Shown here piece after piece: positions 36,146 through 43,494 of a DNA stretch of 43,494 nt. The position numbers and the translations under genes are program-made. Below the pieces are notes generated by a model. That model was not told the origin of the DNA, searched no databases, and saw only the letters and a list, made by a program, of their open reading frames with translations. How positions within the stretch are numbered: position 1 is the stretch's first letter; each line of letters begins with the position of its first letter. The DNA is from Planctomycetaceae bacterium (GTDB lineage Bacteria; Planctomycetota; Planctomycetia; Pirellulales; Pirellulaceae), in contig PBNZ01000031.1 of NCBI GenBank assembly GCA_002723275.1, positions 130,673 to 174,166 on the forward strand. The letters are read 5' to 3'.

Positions 36146-37021
36146 ATGGGATCTACAAACTGCCTCGTGGTGGGCTGCGGCTATCTGGGGCGCCGAGTTG
36201 CGCAGGCATGGCTAGAGGAAGGTTTCTCAGTCTGGGCGACCACGCGATCGAACGCCCGCGCCGAAGAATTCGCGGCCGACGGAATTGAGCCCGTAATTCT
36301 CGATGTCGCCGAACCCGTGGCTCCAGGGCGATTGCCGAAGGTTGACCGAGTGCTGTTTGCGGTCGGCTTCGACCGAAGCGGACCCTATACGCAGGATCAG
36401 GTCTACGTCGCTGGTATCCGACACCTTCTGGCGGGACTCGTCGTTTCTCCCCGTCAATTCATCTATATCAGTTCCACCGGCGTCTATGGGCAAACGGATG
36501 GGGAATGGGTAGACGAGACATCGCCAACCGAATCGACCCGACCTGGGGGCAAATGTTGTCTGGCAGCTGAGGCGAGTGTTTTGAGCCATCCGAGAGCTCG
36601 ACACGGAGTGATTCTGCGCCTCGCGGGTATCTACGGTCCAGAGCGTGTCCCCTATCTTCACAAGCTACGAGCAGGTGAACCGTTGCCGGTTGCCACTGAA
36701 GGCTTTCTCAACCTGATTCATGTTGATGATGCCGTCCGTGTCGTCCAGGCTTGTCCAATTCAGATTGAGTGTCCACAAGTCTTTACGGTTTCAGATGGGC
36801 ATCCCGTTCGCAGGAAAGATTATTACGACGAGATCGGACGATTGTTGGGTTTACAGGTGAGTTATGCTCCGGTGAATCCCGACAGCCCGCGTGCCGCGCG
36901 ATCGCTCGGCAGCAAGAGAGTTTCCAACGCGAGGATGTTGGAGCAGCTGAGGGTGCAGCTGGAGTATCCCTCTTACCAACACGGGTTGAAGCAGATTCTG
37001 GTTGTCTCCGACAGCGATTGA
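36146..37021 (+). CDS. NAD-dependent epimerase/dehydratase-like SDR protein (YeeZ-like)
   Basis: Cytoplasmic Rossmann-fold protein of 291 residues. The dinucleotide motif is LVVGCGYLGRRVAQAW at the N-terminus, followed by WATTRS (Arg after the second strand). The FIYISSTGVYGQ segment carries the extended-SDR Ser and Tyr. No canonical YxxxK is evident; the region after VDETSPTESTRPGG reads CCLAAEASVL, as in YeeZ-type atypical SDRs. The C-terminal domain contains LRLAGIYGPERVPY and NLIHVDDAVRVV. The substrate is unknown. ATG 36146 is preferred to the TTG two codons earlier; neither has a strong ribosome site. The variant MBL-fold hydrolase lies 126 bases downstream. Confidence 0.87.
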   Translation: MGSTNCLVVGCGYLGRRVAQAWLEEGFSVWATTRSNARAEEFAADGIEPVILDVAEPVAPGRLPKVDRVLFAVGFDRSGPYTQDQVYVAGIRHLLAGLVVSPRQFIYISSTGVYGQTDGEWVDETSPTESTRPGGKCCLAAEASVLSHPRARHGVILRLAGIYGPERVPYLHKLRAGEPLPVATEGFLNLIHVDDAVRVVQACPIQIECPQVFTVSDGHPVRRKDYYDEIGRLLGLQVSYAPVNPDSPRAARSLGSKRVSNARMLEQLRVQLEYPSYQHGLKQILVVSDSD

Positions 37022-37147
37022 CGGTTCGAATTTCCGCCGTGGTTGAAGCTTGCAAGGGCTGCTCATACAATCTGTAATCCCAAATGCCGCGCTGTCTGCC
37101 CACAGATCGGCTTGTCCCCATGGTTAAACCCGGAAGGCTCGATTTTA

Positions 37148-37930
37148 ATGCTTGAGAAGAAGCCCGTTTTTCCAAACGTGATCGAAATCAATTATCAATC
37201 ACGACAAGTTCTCGGTTGTAATGTCTACTTGATCTACGACGATCAAGAATGGGTCATGATCGATATTGGCTATCAGGACACCGTTGACGAGATCGTTGAA
37301 TTGATTCGGCAGCTTGATTTCCCATTATCGCAATGCAAGACGGTGATTGCAACCCATGCCGATGCCGATCACATTCAGGGTTTGGCGAAGGTCAAGCAGA
37401 TGCTGCGTGCAACCGTTTCTGCTCACCCGTTAGCGGTTGCTCCGTTGGAGGATGGTGACAAGCTCAAGACCTATGCCGAAATCGAGGCACAGGGCATTCA
37501 TCTCGAAATGCCTCCGGTCAAGGTCGATACTTCGATCAATGATGGTGATGTGATCAACATAGGCGGATTGGAACTTGAGGTGTGGCATACTCCGGGGCAC
37601 ACCGACAGTCAGTTGTCTTTTCGACTTGGTAATCTGCTTTTCAGTGGCGACAACATCTACCGAGACGGGTGTGTCGGAGCGATCGACGCTCATCATGGCA
37701 GTAACATTCCCGACTTCATCAAGTCGCTGCAACGGATTCGTAACAGTGACGTCGAATGGCTGCTTCCCAGTCACGGCCCGATTTTCCGGAAGGATAATAA
37801 TCTGCTGGATAGCACCATCTCCAGGCTTGAAGGCTACCAACATATGGCGGACTTCGGGACCTGTGCCGTCGACTGGCCGTTGATGGATGAATGGGAAGAC
37901 GAGTTAGCCAGCGGAAAGTTTCCTGAGTAA
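37148..37930 (+). CDS. MBL-fold metallo-hydrolase with HxDxDH variant motif
   Basis: A soluble hydrolase of 260 residues with the metallo-beta-lactamase fold. The main metal motif reads [13 protein letters not shown], so the usual second His of HxHxDH is Asp. Other ligand motifs are normal: [29 protein letters not shown] and LLPSHGPIF. The family resembles glyoxalase II-like and SoxH-like hydrolases; the substrate is unknown. ATG 37148 has GGAAGG 11 nt upstream. The frame is open back to 37043, but the additional Cys-rich residues do not resemble a domain. A weak hairpin follows the gene. Confidence 0.88.
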   Translation: MLEKKPVFPNVIEINYQSRQVLGCNVYLIYDDQEWVMIDIGYQDTVDEIVELIRQLDFPLSQCKTVIATHADADHIQGLAKVKQMLRATVSAHPLAVAPLEDGDKLKTYAEIEAQGIHLEMPPVKVDTSINDGDVINIGGLELEVWHTPGHTDSQLSFRLGNLLFSGDNIYRDGCVGAIDAHHGSNIPDFIKSLQRIRNSDVEWLLPSHGPIFRKDNNLLDSTISRLEGYQHMADFGTCAVDWPLMDEWEDELASGKFPE

Positions 37931-37951
37931 AGACGGCGTGCTGTTACTCGT

Positions 37952-37976
37952 GTCGCTTGCAATGATGGCATGCGAC
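37952..37976 (+). other. Hairpin downstream of the MBL-fold gene
   Basis: GTCGCTTGC pairs with GCATGCGAC over a seven-base loop with one T-T mismatch. No T-tract follows, so terminator function is doubtful. Confidence 0.35.
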
Positions 37977-38116
37977 TCTCGGTGGTTATATCGATTCTGC
38001 CGAATGTTCGAGGCGAGTTTTGCCGATCTATCTGTCTGAGGGTGTTCGCATTCGCGACCCAAGCACCCGGTGTCGGGTATCGACACACATGGCAGACTCA
38101 GGGGGGATTGACGCAA

Positions 38117-38440
38117 ATGATCCGTCGCATTGCATTGCTAATCGTTGTGTCAGCGGTCGTTTTTATCGCTGGCAGTGATACATGTCAGGCGCAACAAGCG
38201 TTTGGCCAATCTTGGGGTAGCGCGCGACCCATTCATAATTGGGACCGCTTTTACCACTACCCTTATGTGTACTATCCGCAGAATTTCTGGACGGATCAGT
38301 ACTATCGCAGCAGCAATAGTCTGTACTACCGCTATCCAGCGGAAATGCGAATTCCGGTCTACAACAAGAAGTGGCACAACTCTTATCCGAGTTCTCGGCT
38401 GTACCACAGCGGACATCACTTTATCCTCGACGTCTTCTAA
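38117..38440 (+). CDS. Small secreted Tyr/His/Arg-rich protein
   Basis: A 107-residue protein with a signal peptide (MIRRIALLIVVSAVVFIAG, cleavage near TCQAQQ). The mature part of about 80 residues is rich in Tyr, His, Arg and Trp: WDRFYHYPYVYYPQNFW, YYRSSNSLYYRYPAEMR, VYNKKWHNSYPSSRLYHSG. I believe proteins of this type are common in Pirellula-like planctomycetes and have been loosely labelled calmodulin-binding, which I regard as unproven. ATG 38117 has GGGGGGA about 10 nt upstream. It may act in cell-wall or matrix structure; there is no catalytic signature. Confidence 0.82.
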   Translation: MIRRIALLIVVSAVVFIAGSDTCQAQQAFGQSWGSARPIHNWDRFYHYPYVYYPQNFWTDQYYRSSNSLYYRYPAEMRIPVYNKKWHNSYPSSRLYHSGHHFILDVF

Positions 38441-38461
38441 AGCGATCATTCCGCACAAGAA

Positions 38462-38490
38462 AGCGACCGCTCGTGCAGGCGACGGTCGCT
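38462..38490 (-). terminator. Hairpin between convergent genes, probable terminator
   Basis: AGCGACCG and CGGTCGCT form an eight-bp stem with a 13-base loop. Read leftward it is followed by TTTCTTG, so it most likely serves the M20 peptidase transcript. It may also affect the secreted-protein mRNA. Confidence 0.45.
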
Positions 38491-38505
38491 GTACGGTTGG
38501 CTTCG

Positions 38506-39693
38506 CTAACTGCGACTGCAGTAGCGGTATAAGATTTCGGCGGCGGATTTGAGTTGTTCTGTCTCGACCCATTCGTCTTTCGTGTGGGCTTGCGCGATAT
38601 CACCAGGGCCGAATACCACCGCGGGTATTTCGCCTCCGGAAAGCGTATCGGCATCTGTTCCGTAGGGAACTCCCATGCAATCCGCTTCATGCCCGCACTC
38701 TCGAATGGTCTGTAAGAGTGATTCGGCCAGGTCACCATTGAGCTGATCGGAAAGTCCGGGAGTCGACAGGAACGGCGTCTCGTGGATCAACGCATCGCCG
38801 AGACCGTGGCTCGCCAGATAGTCCTGGAGATTGGCGAAGGCCTCCTCTGCAGATTCGTTCGGTAGCAAACGGCGATCGATAGTCAGCGTGCAGCGATCTG
38901 GGACGGTGTTGACGCTGATACCGCCTTCGATCATGCCAACGCTCAATGTTGGTTTACCAACGAGTGGATGAGAGGCCAGTAACGGAACAATCTGAAGTCC
39001 ATAGGTTTCAAGCTGATTCAGAATGGGGCCCATCCGATAAATGGCATTGGCGCCTAATTCCGGCATTGAACTATGGGCGGCGCGACCCTCAACATAACAC
39101 TGCCAACGAATCGTTCCCTTATGGGCTGTGACCACGTTCAAATTGGTGGGTTCGGCGACAATAATTTTGTCCGGCGCCCTCGGCAGTAACTTCGACGCTC
39201 CGGACTGCCAGTGCTGGCGTAGCTTCTTGGCGCCGTCGAATCCATTCTCTTCGTTGATGGTGCAAGCCAAGACAACATTAACGCGGGACGATTTCGCGTC
39301 GCGGCTTAGTCGAGCAAAGGCGTTCAGCATCGATGCCATCCCGCCCTTGATGTCGCAAGCTCCACGTCCATAAATACGACCGTCTCTGAGATCGGCAGCA
39401 AAGGGTGCTACCGTCATACCATCGACAGGAACGGTGTCCTGATGAACCTCCAGCAGGATGGTCTCGGCGTTTTCATCACCGTCTAGCCGAGCCACCAGAT
39501 TGTCGCGGCTGGAAAAAACCTCGCATCGTTCGTAAGGTAAGCCCATTGCCTTCCATTGGTTTTCCAGATAGTCCGTGAGCCGGTGCTCAAAATAAATCTC
39601 ACCAGTTACCTCTCGGCCCATCGGATTAACGCTGGGAATTCTTACCAGATCTTGTGCTGTTTGCACCACGTCCAGGAAAGGGATTTCTGCCAC
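38506..39693 (-). CDS. M20 family metallopeptidase (ArgE/DapE/ACY1-like)
   Basis: A cytoplasmic dizinc amidohydrolase, 395 residues with the start chosen. The first metal motif is LLEVHQDTVPVDGM, followed by YGRGACDIKGGMASML with the bridging Asp. Then come TINEENGF with the catalytic Glu pair and PTNLNVVTAHKG. The dimerisation domain contains the ARAAHSS-like RAAHSSMPELG, and VVFGPGDIAQAHTKDEWV supplies the last His. The family covers acetylornithine deacetylase, succinyl-diaminopimelate desuccinylase and acylases; context does not decide which. GTG 39693 has GGGAG 7 nt upstream and is preferred to the GTG at 39738, whose AGGA is directly adjacent. Confidence 0.9.
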   Translation of the reverse strand: MAEIPFLDVVQTAQDLVRIPSVNPMGREVTGEIYFEHRLTDYLENQWKAMGLPYERCEVFSSRDNLVARLDGDENAETILLEVHQDTVPVDGMTVAPFAADLRDGRIYGRGACDIKGGMASMLNAFARLSRDAKSSRVNVVLACTINEENGFDGAKKLRQHWQSGASKLLPRAPDKIIVAEPTNLNVVTAHKGTIRWQCYVEGRAAHSSMPELGANAIYRMGPILNQLETYGLQIVPLLASHPLVGKPTLSVGMIEGGISVNTVPDRCTLTIDRRLLPNESAEEAFANLQDYLASHGLGDALIHETPFLSTPGLSDQLNGDLAESLLQTIRECGHEADCMGVPYGTDADTLSGGEIPAVVFGPGDIAQAHTKDEWVETEQLKSAAEILYRYCSRS

Positions 39694-40170
39694 CCAGTGA
39701 CTCCCATCATGAAGGTCTTCGTTCTGTTGATCTATCACTCCTGCCGGCCAACTCCTGGTTTAGTCACTTGAGAGTGAACGATGCTCTCTCATGAATTGGG
39801 CCGATCAGGAGATCGTCAAGACTCTATTGGGGTCGCGCTAACAGGGTTGTGTCAAGCGGATGAGAGGCAAAGAAGCTCTGAAATGAGACTGCCGGCAATT
39901 TCAAGCTTCCTGTCAAAAACTTTTCACACGAGTATTCTTCCTTGGAAGAATCCTAAAGCTGCCTGTTTTCATGAATCGGTTGTCCATTGGATGCGGCTGT
40001 CACTCGTTCCTCGCGATCCATCTCGCAAAAGCTGCTAACTTATGAGAAGAGAGAGCGAGCCTTTGGGATGGAGCCACATCAGCCTTGGGGGCACCTCCAA
40101 ACTCGCAAACCATATTCACAAACCTCCAGACTCGAACCCCCATTCTTCGCTGACCACCTCTAGAAATTCG
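39694..40170. other. Divergent intergenic region before the NtrC-like gene
   Basis: About 477 bases between the M20 peptidase and the NtrC-like regulator. The regulator frame is open back to 40042, but those codons look non-coding. An 85-codon frame at 39781-40038 has no recognisable domain. The only structured element seen is the 18-bp palindrome. Confidence 0.4.
39934..39951. promoter_or_regulatory. 18-bp palindrome, likely operator
   Basis: ATTCTTCC-TT-GGAAGAAT: two perfect 8-base arms around a 2-base centre, too tight for a hairpin loop and therefore suggestive of a dimeric regulator site. It lies between the divergent M20 and NtrC-like genes. Confidence 0.45.
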
Positions 40171-41523
40171 ATGCCAAGAATCCGAAAGAAACACGTCGCC
40201 GACTGGTGTGACGAATCCGATCTGCCCATTTACTTGCTGGATCATGAACGGAAGATCCGATACTGCAATCCAGCCTGTTGTTGTTGGCTGCAGGTTGAGC
40301 AAGATGAACTGATCGGAATGCAGTGTGATTATCATTCCGAGCTCGTCGAGCCGGACCATGACAGGCCCCCTTTGGCAATCGGGCTCTGTCCGCCGCCGGT
40401 CGTTTTTACGGGTGAGCGAGCGACCGGCTTGGTCTATGCGAATGGCGTACCCGAAGGGCAATCTGCCGAGTTTATTCCGTTGGGACTCGAAGAGAGTGCG
40501 GTACTTGTCATCGTTGGTCTCGCTTCTACCACCCCGGCCGAAGACACTCCATTCAGAGAATTCGACTCACAGCGACTCCATGAATTGCTTTTCGAAAGAC
40601 GTCAACAACAGGCCACGTTGTATCAACTTGATCAACTCGTTGGCGAAAGCTCACAGATGCGAAGAGTTCGCGAGCAGGTGAGCCTGGCGGTCCGCGGAGA
40701 TTGTCCTGTGGTGACCGTTGGTATGTCCGGTACCGGGCGAGCTCATTTGATTCGAACGATTCACACCGCACGATACTCGAAATCGGATGTGCCCTTAATT
40801 GAAATAGATTGTCCACTTTTCGATGCGGATACCCTTGCCTCCGTCATCAATGATTTGAGGAGGGCCGTTGAAGGATCAGTGACGAAAACGGCTTTGTTGA
40901 TGTTGGAGATTGATCAGCTGCCGCAAGATGCTCAAGCAACCCTCTACCAGCTGTTGCAGGAGCATCCCGAACCGTCTTTGGTTTATGCCACTTCGTCCGC
41001 CGATCTGATCATGCTTGCGAAGTCTGAGAATGCAGCATTTCGAAGCGACTTGGCCGACGATCTCTGCACGTCAGTGATTAGTCTGCCACCTCTCTCGGAA
41101 CGTCTGGATGATCTGCCTTTGTTGATCCAACTCGCCATCGAACGTCAGAACGCCTCGGGAGAAAAACAGGTACAGGGAGCCGCCCCTCAAGTTATCGAAC
41201 GACTCCTGCGGCATCCCTGGACTCGGAACCTTGATGAGTTATTCGAATGCATGTCTGAGGCTCATCAACAGGCCGTGGGTCGCTTTGTGACGGAAAGAGA
41301 TCTCCCCGATTGGATTAAGCTGACGTTGGAAGCAGAGCGGCATCCCCATCGGCCCGAAACAACCATCGATTTGGAAAACTACCTCCAAGAAGTCGAGAGA
41401 GAGTTGATGCGACGGGCACTCAAGGTCGCGAAAGGCAACAAGGCAATGGCCGCTCGGCTTTTGGGGATTTCTCGAGGGCGTCTGCTGCGACGTCTGGCAT
41501 CACTTCAGCTCGAAGACGCTTGA
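40171..41523 (+). CDS. Degenerate NtrC-like regulator: PAS, AAA+-like and Fis HTH
   Basis: A cytoplasmic protein of 450 residues. A PAS-like N-domain (LPIYLLDHERKIRYCNPACC) precedes an AAA+-like core and a Fis-type C-terminus (GNKAMAARLLGISRGRLLRRL). The core is eroded. The Walker A equivalent reads VGMSGTGRAHL, with Arg for Lys. The GAFTGA loop is absent, replaced by a LASVINDLRRAVEGS stretch. The Walker B equivalent LLMLEIDQLPQDAQ lacks the Asp of [24 protein letters not shown] still matches the LPPLRERxxDIP sensor region. It therefore probably does not activate sigma-54 polymerase and may bind DNA as a repressor or scaffold. The start is uncertain; ATG 40042 is open in frame. The receiver-like gene follows 19 nt after its stop. 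Confidence 0.85.
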   Translation: MPRIRKKHVADWCDESDLPIYLLDHERKIRYCNPACCCWLQVEQDELIGMQCDYHSELVEPDHDRPPLAIGLCPPPVVFTGERATGLVYANGVPEGQSAEFIPLGLEESAVLVIVGLASTTPAEDTPFREFDSQRLHELLFERRQQQATLYQLDQLVGESSQMRRVREQVSLAVRGDCPVVTVGMSGTGRAHLIRTIHTARYSKSDVPLIEIDCPLFDADTLASVINDLRRAVEGSVTKTALLMLEIDQLPQDAQATLYQLLQEHPEPSLVYATSSADLIMLAKSENAAFRSDLADDLCTSVISLPPLSERLDDLPLLIQLAIERQNASGEKQVQGAAPQVIERLLRHPWTRNLDELFECMSEAHQQAVGRFVTERDLPDWIKLTLEAERHPHRPETTIDLENYLQEVERELMRRALKVAKGNKAMAARLLGISRGRLLRRLASLQLEDA

Positions 41524-41542
41524 GGCGAAGAAAGGTTGTGTT

Positions 41543-41977
41543 GTGGGGCCAATTGTGATTTGCGAACCCGATGGTGAATGGGCAACTCTGCTTCGTCGAG
41601 AAACGTGGGGTGTTCGAGAGACCCGCTCGCTCGACGAGTGTTGGCGAGAGGTGGCTCAGGCTGAAAGTCCCAGGATTGTGCTGCTCGATGTCCGCTGTGG
41701 CTCGTTGGAGGCCCTTTTGAGCGGCATTGATCAAATGCGAAGCCGTTATCCCGATCTATTGGCTATCGCAATTGCTTCTGAATCCACCAGATTGGCCATC
41801 TGGCGGCCTTTGTGTGAGACGGGCATACTTCATGCCGTTAGCTCATTTCGCGATTTACCGGCCCTCAGAGGCGTTGTCTGCCGGCATATTCGACGGTTTC
41901 CGACGCTGCCCCTGTCGCTCGAAGAGCGAATTTGGAACAATCTACCCTGGCCGTCGAAAGCCTCTCCGACGCCATAG
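41543..41977 (+). CDS. Receiver-like (CheY-fold) small protein, possibly degenerate
   Basis: 144 residues that loosely follow the response-regulator receiver pattern. IVICEPDGEW gives the acidic N-terminal site, and IVLLDVRCGSLEALLSGIDQM places an Asp where the phosphoacceptor lies. AIAIASES and GILHAVSSF then follow, but the conserved Lys after the last strands is not visible. The GTG start has GAAGAAAGG about 8 nt upstream and lies 19 nt after the degenerate NtrC-like gene, so the two are likely co-expressed. A function as an atypical receiver partner is plausible but unproven. Confidence 0.65.
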   Translation: MGPIVICEPDGEWATLLRRETWGVRETRSLDECWREVAQAESPRIVLLDVRCGSLEALLSGIDQMRSRYPDLLAIAIASESTRLAIWRPLCETGILHAVSSFRDLPALRGVVCRHIRRFPTLPLSLEERIWNNLPWPSKASPTP

Positions 41978-42008
41978 TAAGAGTCACGATTTCTAAAAGG
42001 TACCTGCC

Positions 42009-43088
42009 ATGGCCGACGTCCAATTTGATGCGAATGCGGTGCGGACCGCGCTAGACACGATCAAGGACCCCGAAACCGGACGCAGTGTCGTCGCAATGGG
42101 CCAAGTTAGCGATATTTCGGTCAGTGGTGGCCAGGTTTCCCTGACGCTTGGGCTCACGACTCACTCTGCGCCACTCTGGGACGATACGATCGCCGACACA
42201 AAGCAACTGCTGGAGTCCAAGTTTCCCCAGGCAACCAAGGTTACGGTCAACCACAAGGTGTATGATCGTCGACCGGAAAAAATCGGCGAAATTGGTCTCA
42301 CGGCCAAATCGGTGATTGCTGTGGGCTCAGGGAAGGGGGGAGTTGGCAAAAGTACCGTCGCCTCTGCGATTGCTTACGGTTTACAACGCGCCGGCAGTGT
42401 TGTCGGTCTTGTCGATGCCGATGTGTACGGACCGAGTATTCCGCAGCTTTTAGGAGTCCAGCAGCGACCGGAAATTATTAACAATCGTATTCAGCCAATC
42501 GAAAAAGATGGACTCCGTGTGATGTCCATGGGATTCCTCGTCCCTCCCGGAGAGGCTGTCGTGTGGCGCGGACCGATGCTTCATGGAGCGATTACCCAAT
42601 TCCTTCGGGATACCGACTGGGGCGATCTCGATTATCTGGTTATCGACATGCCACCGGGAACCGGTGACATCGCATTGACCCTGTCGCAGCTGTTGCCTTT
42701 GTCCGGATCGGTTATCGTTTGTACTCCTCAAGAAGTCGCCTTATTGGACGCGGTGAAAGCAATTGCCATGTTCCGGAAGGTCAACATTCCAATTCTTGGC
42801 ATGGTCGAAAATATGAGTGGGTTTATTTGTCCCGATAACGGCAAGCGTTATGACATCTTCGGAAGTGGTGGAGCCAAACAGCGAGCTGCTGAAATGGATG
42901 TTCCATTCCTTGGCGAGATTCCCATTAACGTGGGCATTCGAGTCAGCGGCGATAAGGGACAAATGAGTTCGGTCTTTGAGGATGAAACAACGGCACCCTG
43001 TCTCCAACAGTTGATCCAGCAGTTGGCGAAGAATCTTTCGACAAAGGTGATGGAAGATCCACCCCTGCCAAACCTGACCGTGCTGTAA
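42009..43088 (+). CDS. mrp: Mrp/ApbC-type P-loop ATPase (Fe-S carrier family), CxxC missing
   Basis: Cytoplasmic ATPase of 359 residues. An N-terminal MIP18/DUF59 domain (ALDTIKDPETGRSVVAMG) precedes the NBP35/ApbC core, with the deviant Walker A GSGKGGVGKSTVASA, DADVYGPSIPQLLG, and YLVIDMPPGTGDIALTLSQ. Family members usually carry CxxC after VENMS for a dimer-bridging Fe-S cluster. Here the segment is ENMSGFICPDNGKRYDIFG, one Cys only, with Asn in the second place. Fe-S carriage in the usual way is therefore questionable, while ATPase motifs are intact. The ribosome site AAAAGG is 8 nt from the ATG. A bidirectional-looking hairpin lies downstream, before the convergent H1-like gene. Confidence 0.94.
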   Translation: MADVQFDANAVRTALDTIKDPETGRSVVAMGQVSDISVSGGQVSLTLGLTTHSAPLWDDTIADTKQLLESKFPQATKVTVNHKVYDRRPEKIGEIGLTAKSVIAVGSGKGGVGKSTVASAIAYGLQRAGSVVGLVDADVYGPSIPQLLGVQQRPEIINNRIQPIEKDGLRVMSMGFLVPPGEAVVWRGPMLHGAITQFLRDTDWGDLDYLVIDMPPGTGDIALTLSQLLPLSGSVIVCTPQEVALLDAVKAIAMFRKVNIPILGMVENMSGFICPDNGKRYDIFGSGGAKQRAAEMDVPFLGEIPINVGIRVSGDKGQMSSVFEDETTAPCLQQLIQQLAKNLSTKVMEDPPLPNLTVL

Positions 43089-43208
43089 GCTATCCAGGTT
43101 GGCAGTACGCGAGCTTGATCCGAAGTCGTGTCGTGCTGAGTCCTGATGCGACCTCGATGCTGTGTCTCGTCGCCAATTCGGCCGAAAAAGAGCCGGGTAG
43201 AAAAGATT

Positions 43209-43237
43209 AGAGCCGCTTGAGTAACTCAAGCGGCTCT
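43209..43237. terminator. Strong hairpin between mrp and the H1-like gene
   Basis: AGAGCCGCTTGAG and CTCAAGCGGCTCT form 13 perfect pairs around a TAA loop. Read leftward it is followed by AATCTTTTCT, so it suits the H1-like transcript best. It probably also ends the rightward mrp mRNA. Confidence 0.8.
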
Positions 43238-43281
43238 GTCTCGTTGTATCGGGCTGATACGACCTAGATGGCCGATGAAGC

Positions 43282-43494
43282 CTAGCGACGACGCTTCTTG
43301 GCGGCCTTCTTCTTCTTGGCTACCTTCTTCTTAGCGGTCTTCTTTTTGGCGACCTTTTTCTTGGCCGTCTTCTTCTTGGCGGCCTTCTTCTTGGCTACCT
43401 TCTTCTTAGCGGTCTTTTTCTTGGCCGCCTTCTTCTTGGCCGTCTTCTTCTTAGCAACCTTCTTCTTCTTGGCTACCTTCTTCTTGGCGGTCTT
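43282..43494 (-). CDS. Histone H1-like Lys/Ala repeat protein, C-terminal part
   Basis: The C-terminal 70 residues of a leftward gene whose start lies beyond the window. The visible sequence consists of pentads of the type (T/V/A)AKKK repeated about a dozen times. Two units have four lysines, and the chain ends KKAAKKRRR before TAG. Such tails are known from histone H1-like proteins of Planctomycetota, Chlamydiae and some other bacteria. The likely role is non-specific nucleic-acid binding and nucleoid compaction. Whether a folded domain precedes the tail cannot be seen. A strong terminator hairpin lies about 45 bases after the stop. Confidence 0.88.
   Translation of the reverse strand, partial: KTAKKKVAKKKKVAKKKTAKKKAAKKKTAKKKVAKKKAAKKKTAKKKVAKKKTAKKKVAKKKKAAKKRRR

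Noticed and set aside
39781-40038. 85-codon + frame in the M20/NtrC-like intergenic region
   Set aside because: No ribosome site or domain; it spans the palindrome and has non-coding composition.
1-43494. CRISPR arrays, tRNA, rRNA, IS elements or attachment sites
   Set aside because: None found by eye: no regularly spaced dyads, cloverleaf-like stretches, transposase motifs or terminal inverted repeats. A tRNAscan or covariance search was not possible here.

Overview
The window looks like chromosomal DNA of a Gram-negative member of the Planctomycetota, probably Pirellulales-like. This is inferred from gene content and moderate GC, not from a marker gene. Pointers are an ABC-2 permease fused to a GldG-like domain followed by a DUF4340 protein, an over-long SecA, planctomycete-style short secreted and membrane proteins, a Kdo transferase (hence LPS), PQQ-type beta-propeller proteins, and a lysine/alanine-repeat histone H1-like protein at the right edge. 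I saw no rRNA, tRNA, insertion sequence, prophage, integron or CRISPR array.

Left part (1-9761): the 3' end of nadB (L-aspartate oxidase); a three-gene + strand cluster encoding an ABC ATPase, a GldF/GldG-like fusion and a DUF4340 protein; a DUF971 protein and a PaaK-like CoA ligase overlapping by 4 nt on the - strand; and an MFS exporter. Middle-left (9746-20622): a fused 5-oxoprolinase/hydantoinase behind a secreted PQQ-propeller protein, a sensor kinase / sigma-54 response regulator pair, and a divergent tail-specific protease with a clear terminator.

Middle (20818-33666): a PhnP-like metallo-hydrolase, secA, waaA, metK, a membrane protein of unknown function, a secreted HExxH protein, a possible 38-residue membrane peptide, and a sugar-nucleotide run (UAP1-like uridylyltransferase, mannose-1-phosphate guanylyltransferase) ending in ruvX. 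secA, waaA and the nucleotide-sugar genes fit an envelope-biogenesis neighbourhood. Right part (33663-43494): a tandem of two HtrA-like proteins, one with a full catalytic triad and one degenerate; an epimerase, a variant MBL-fold hydrolase, a Tyr-rich secreted protein, an M20 peptidase, a degenerate NtrC-like regulator followed by a receiver-like protein, an Mrp/ApbC-type ATPase lacking the usual CxxC, and the H1-like gene.

The most unusual signals are: (i) four tandem copies of a helical-wing-like unit in SecA; (ii) an HtrA-like pseudoprotease whose protease fold is interrupted by its PDZ domain; (iii) an NtrC-like protein lacking GAFTGA and with damaged Walker motifs, followed by a receiver-like protein; (iv) loss of the CxxC in Mrp; (v) three 14-bp repeats immediately before metK; and (vi) four convergent gene pairs whose stops overlap or lie within 10 nt. 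Nothing in the window proves a wholly new multi-gene system. The GldFG-DUF4340 transporter is the best candidate for a conserved system of undefined function.
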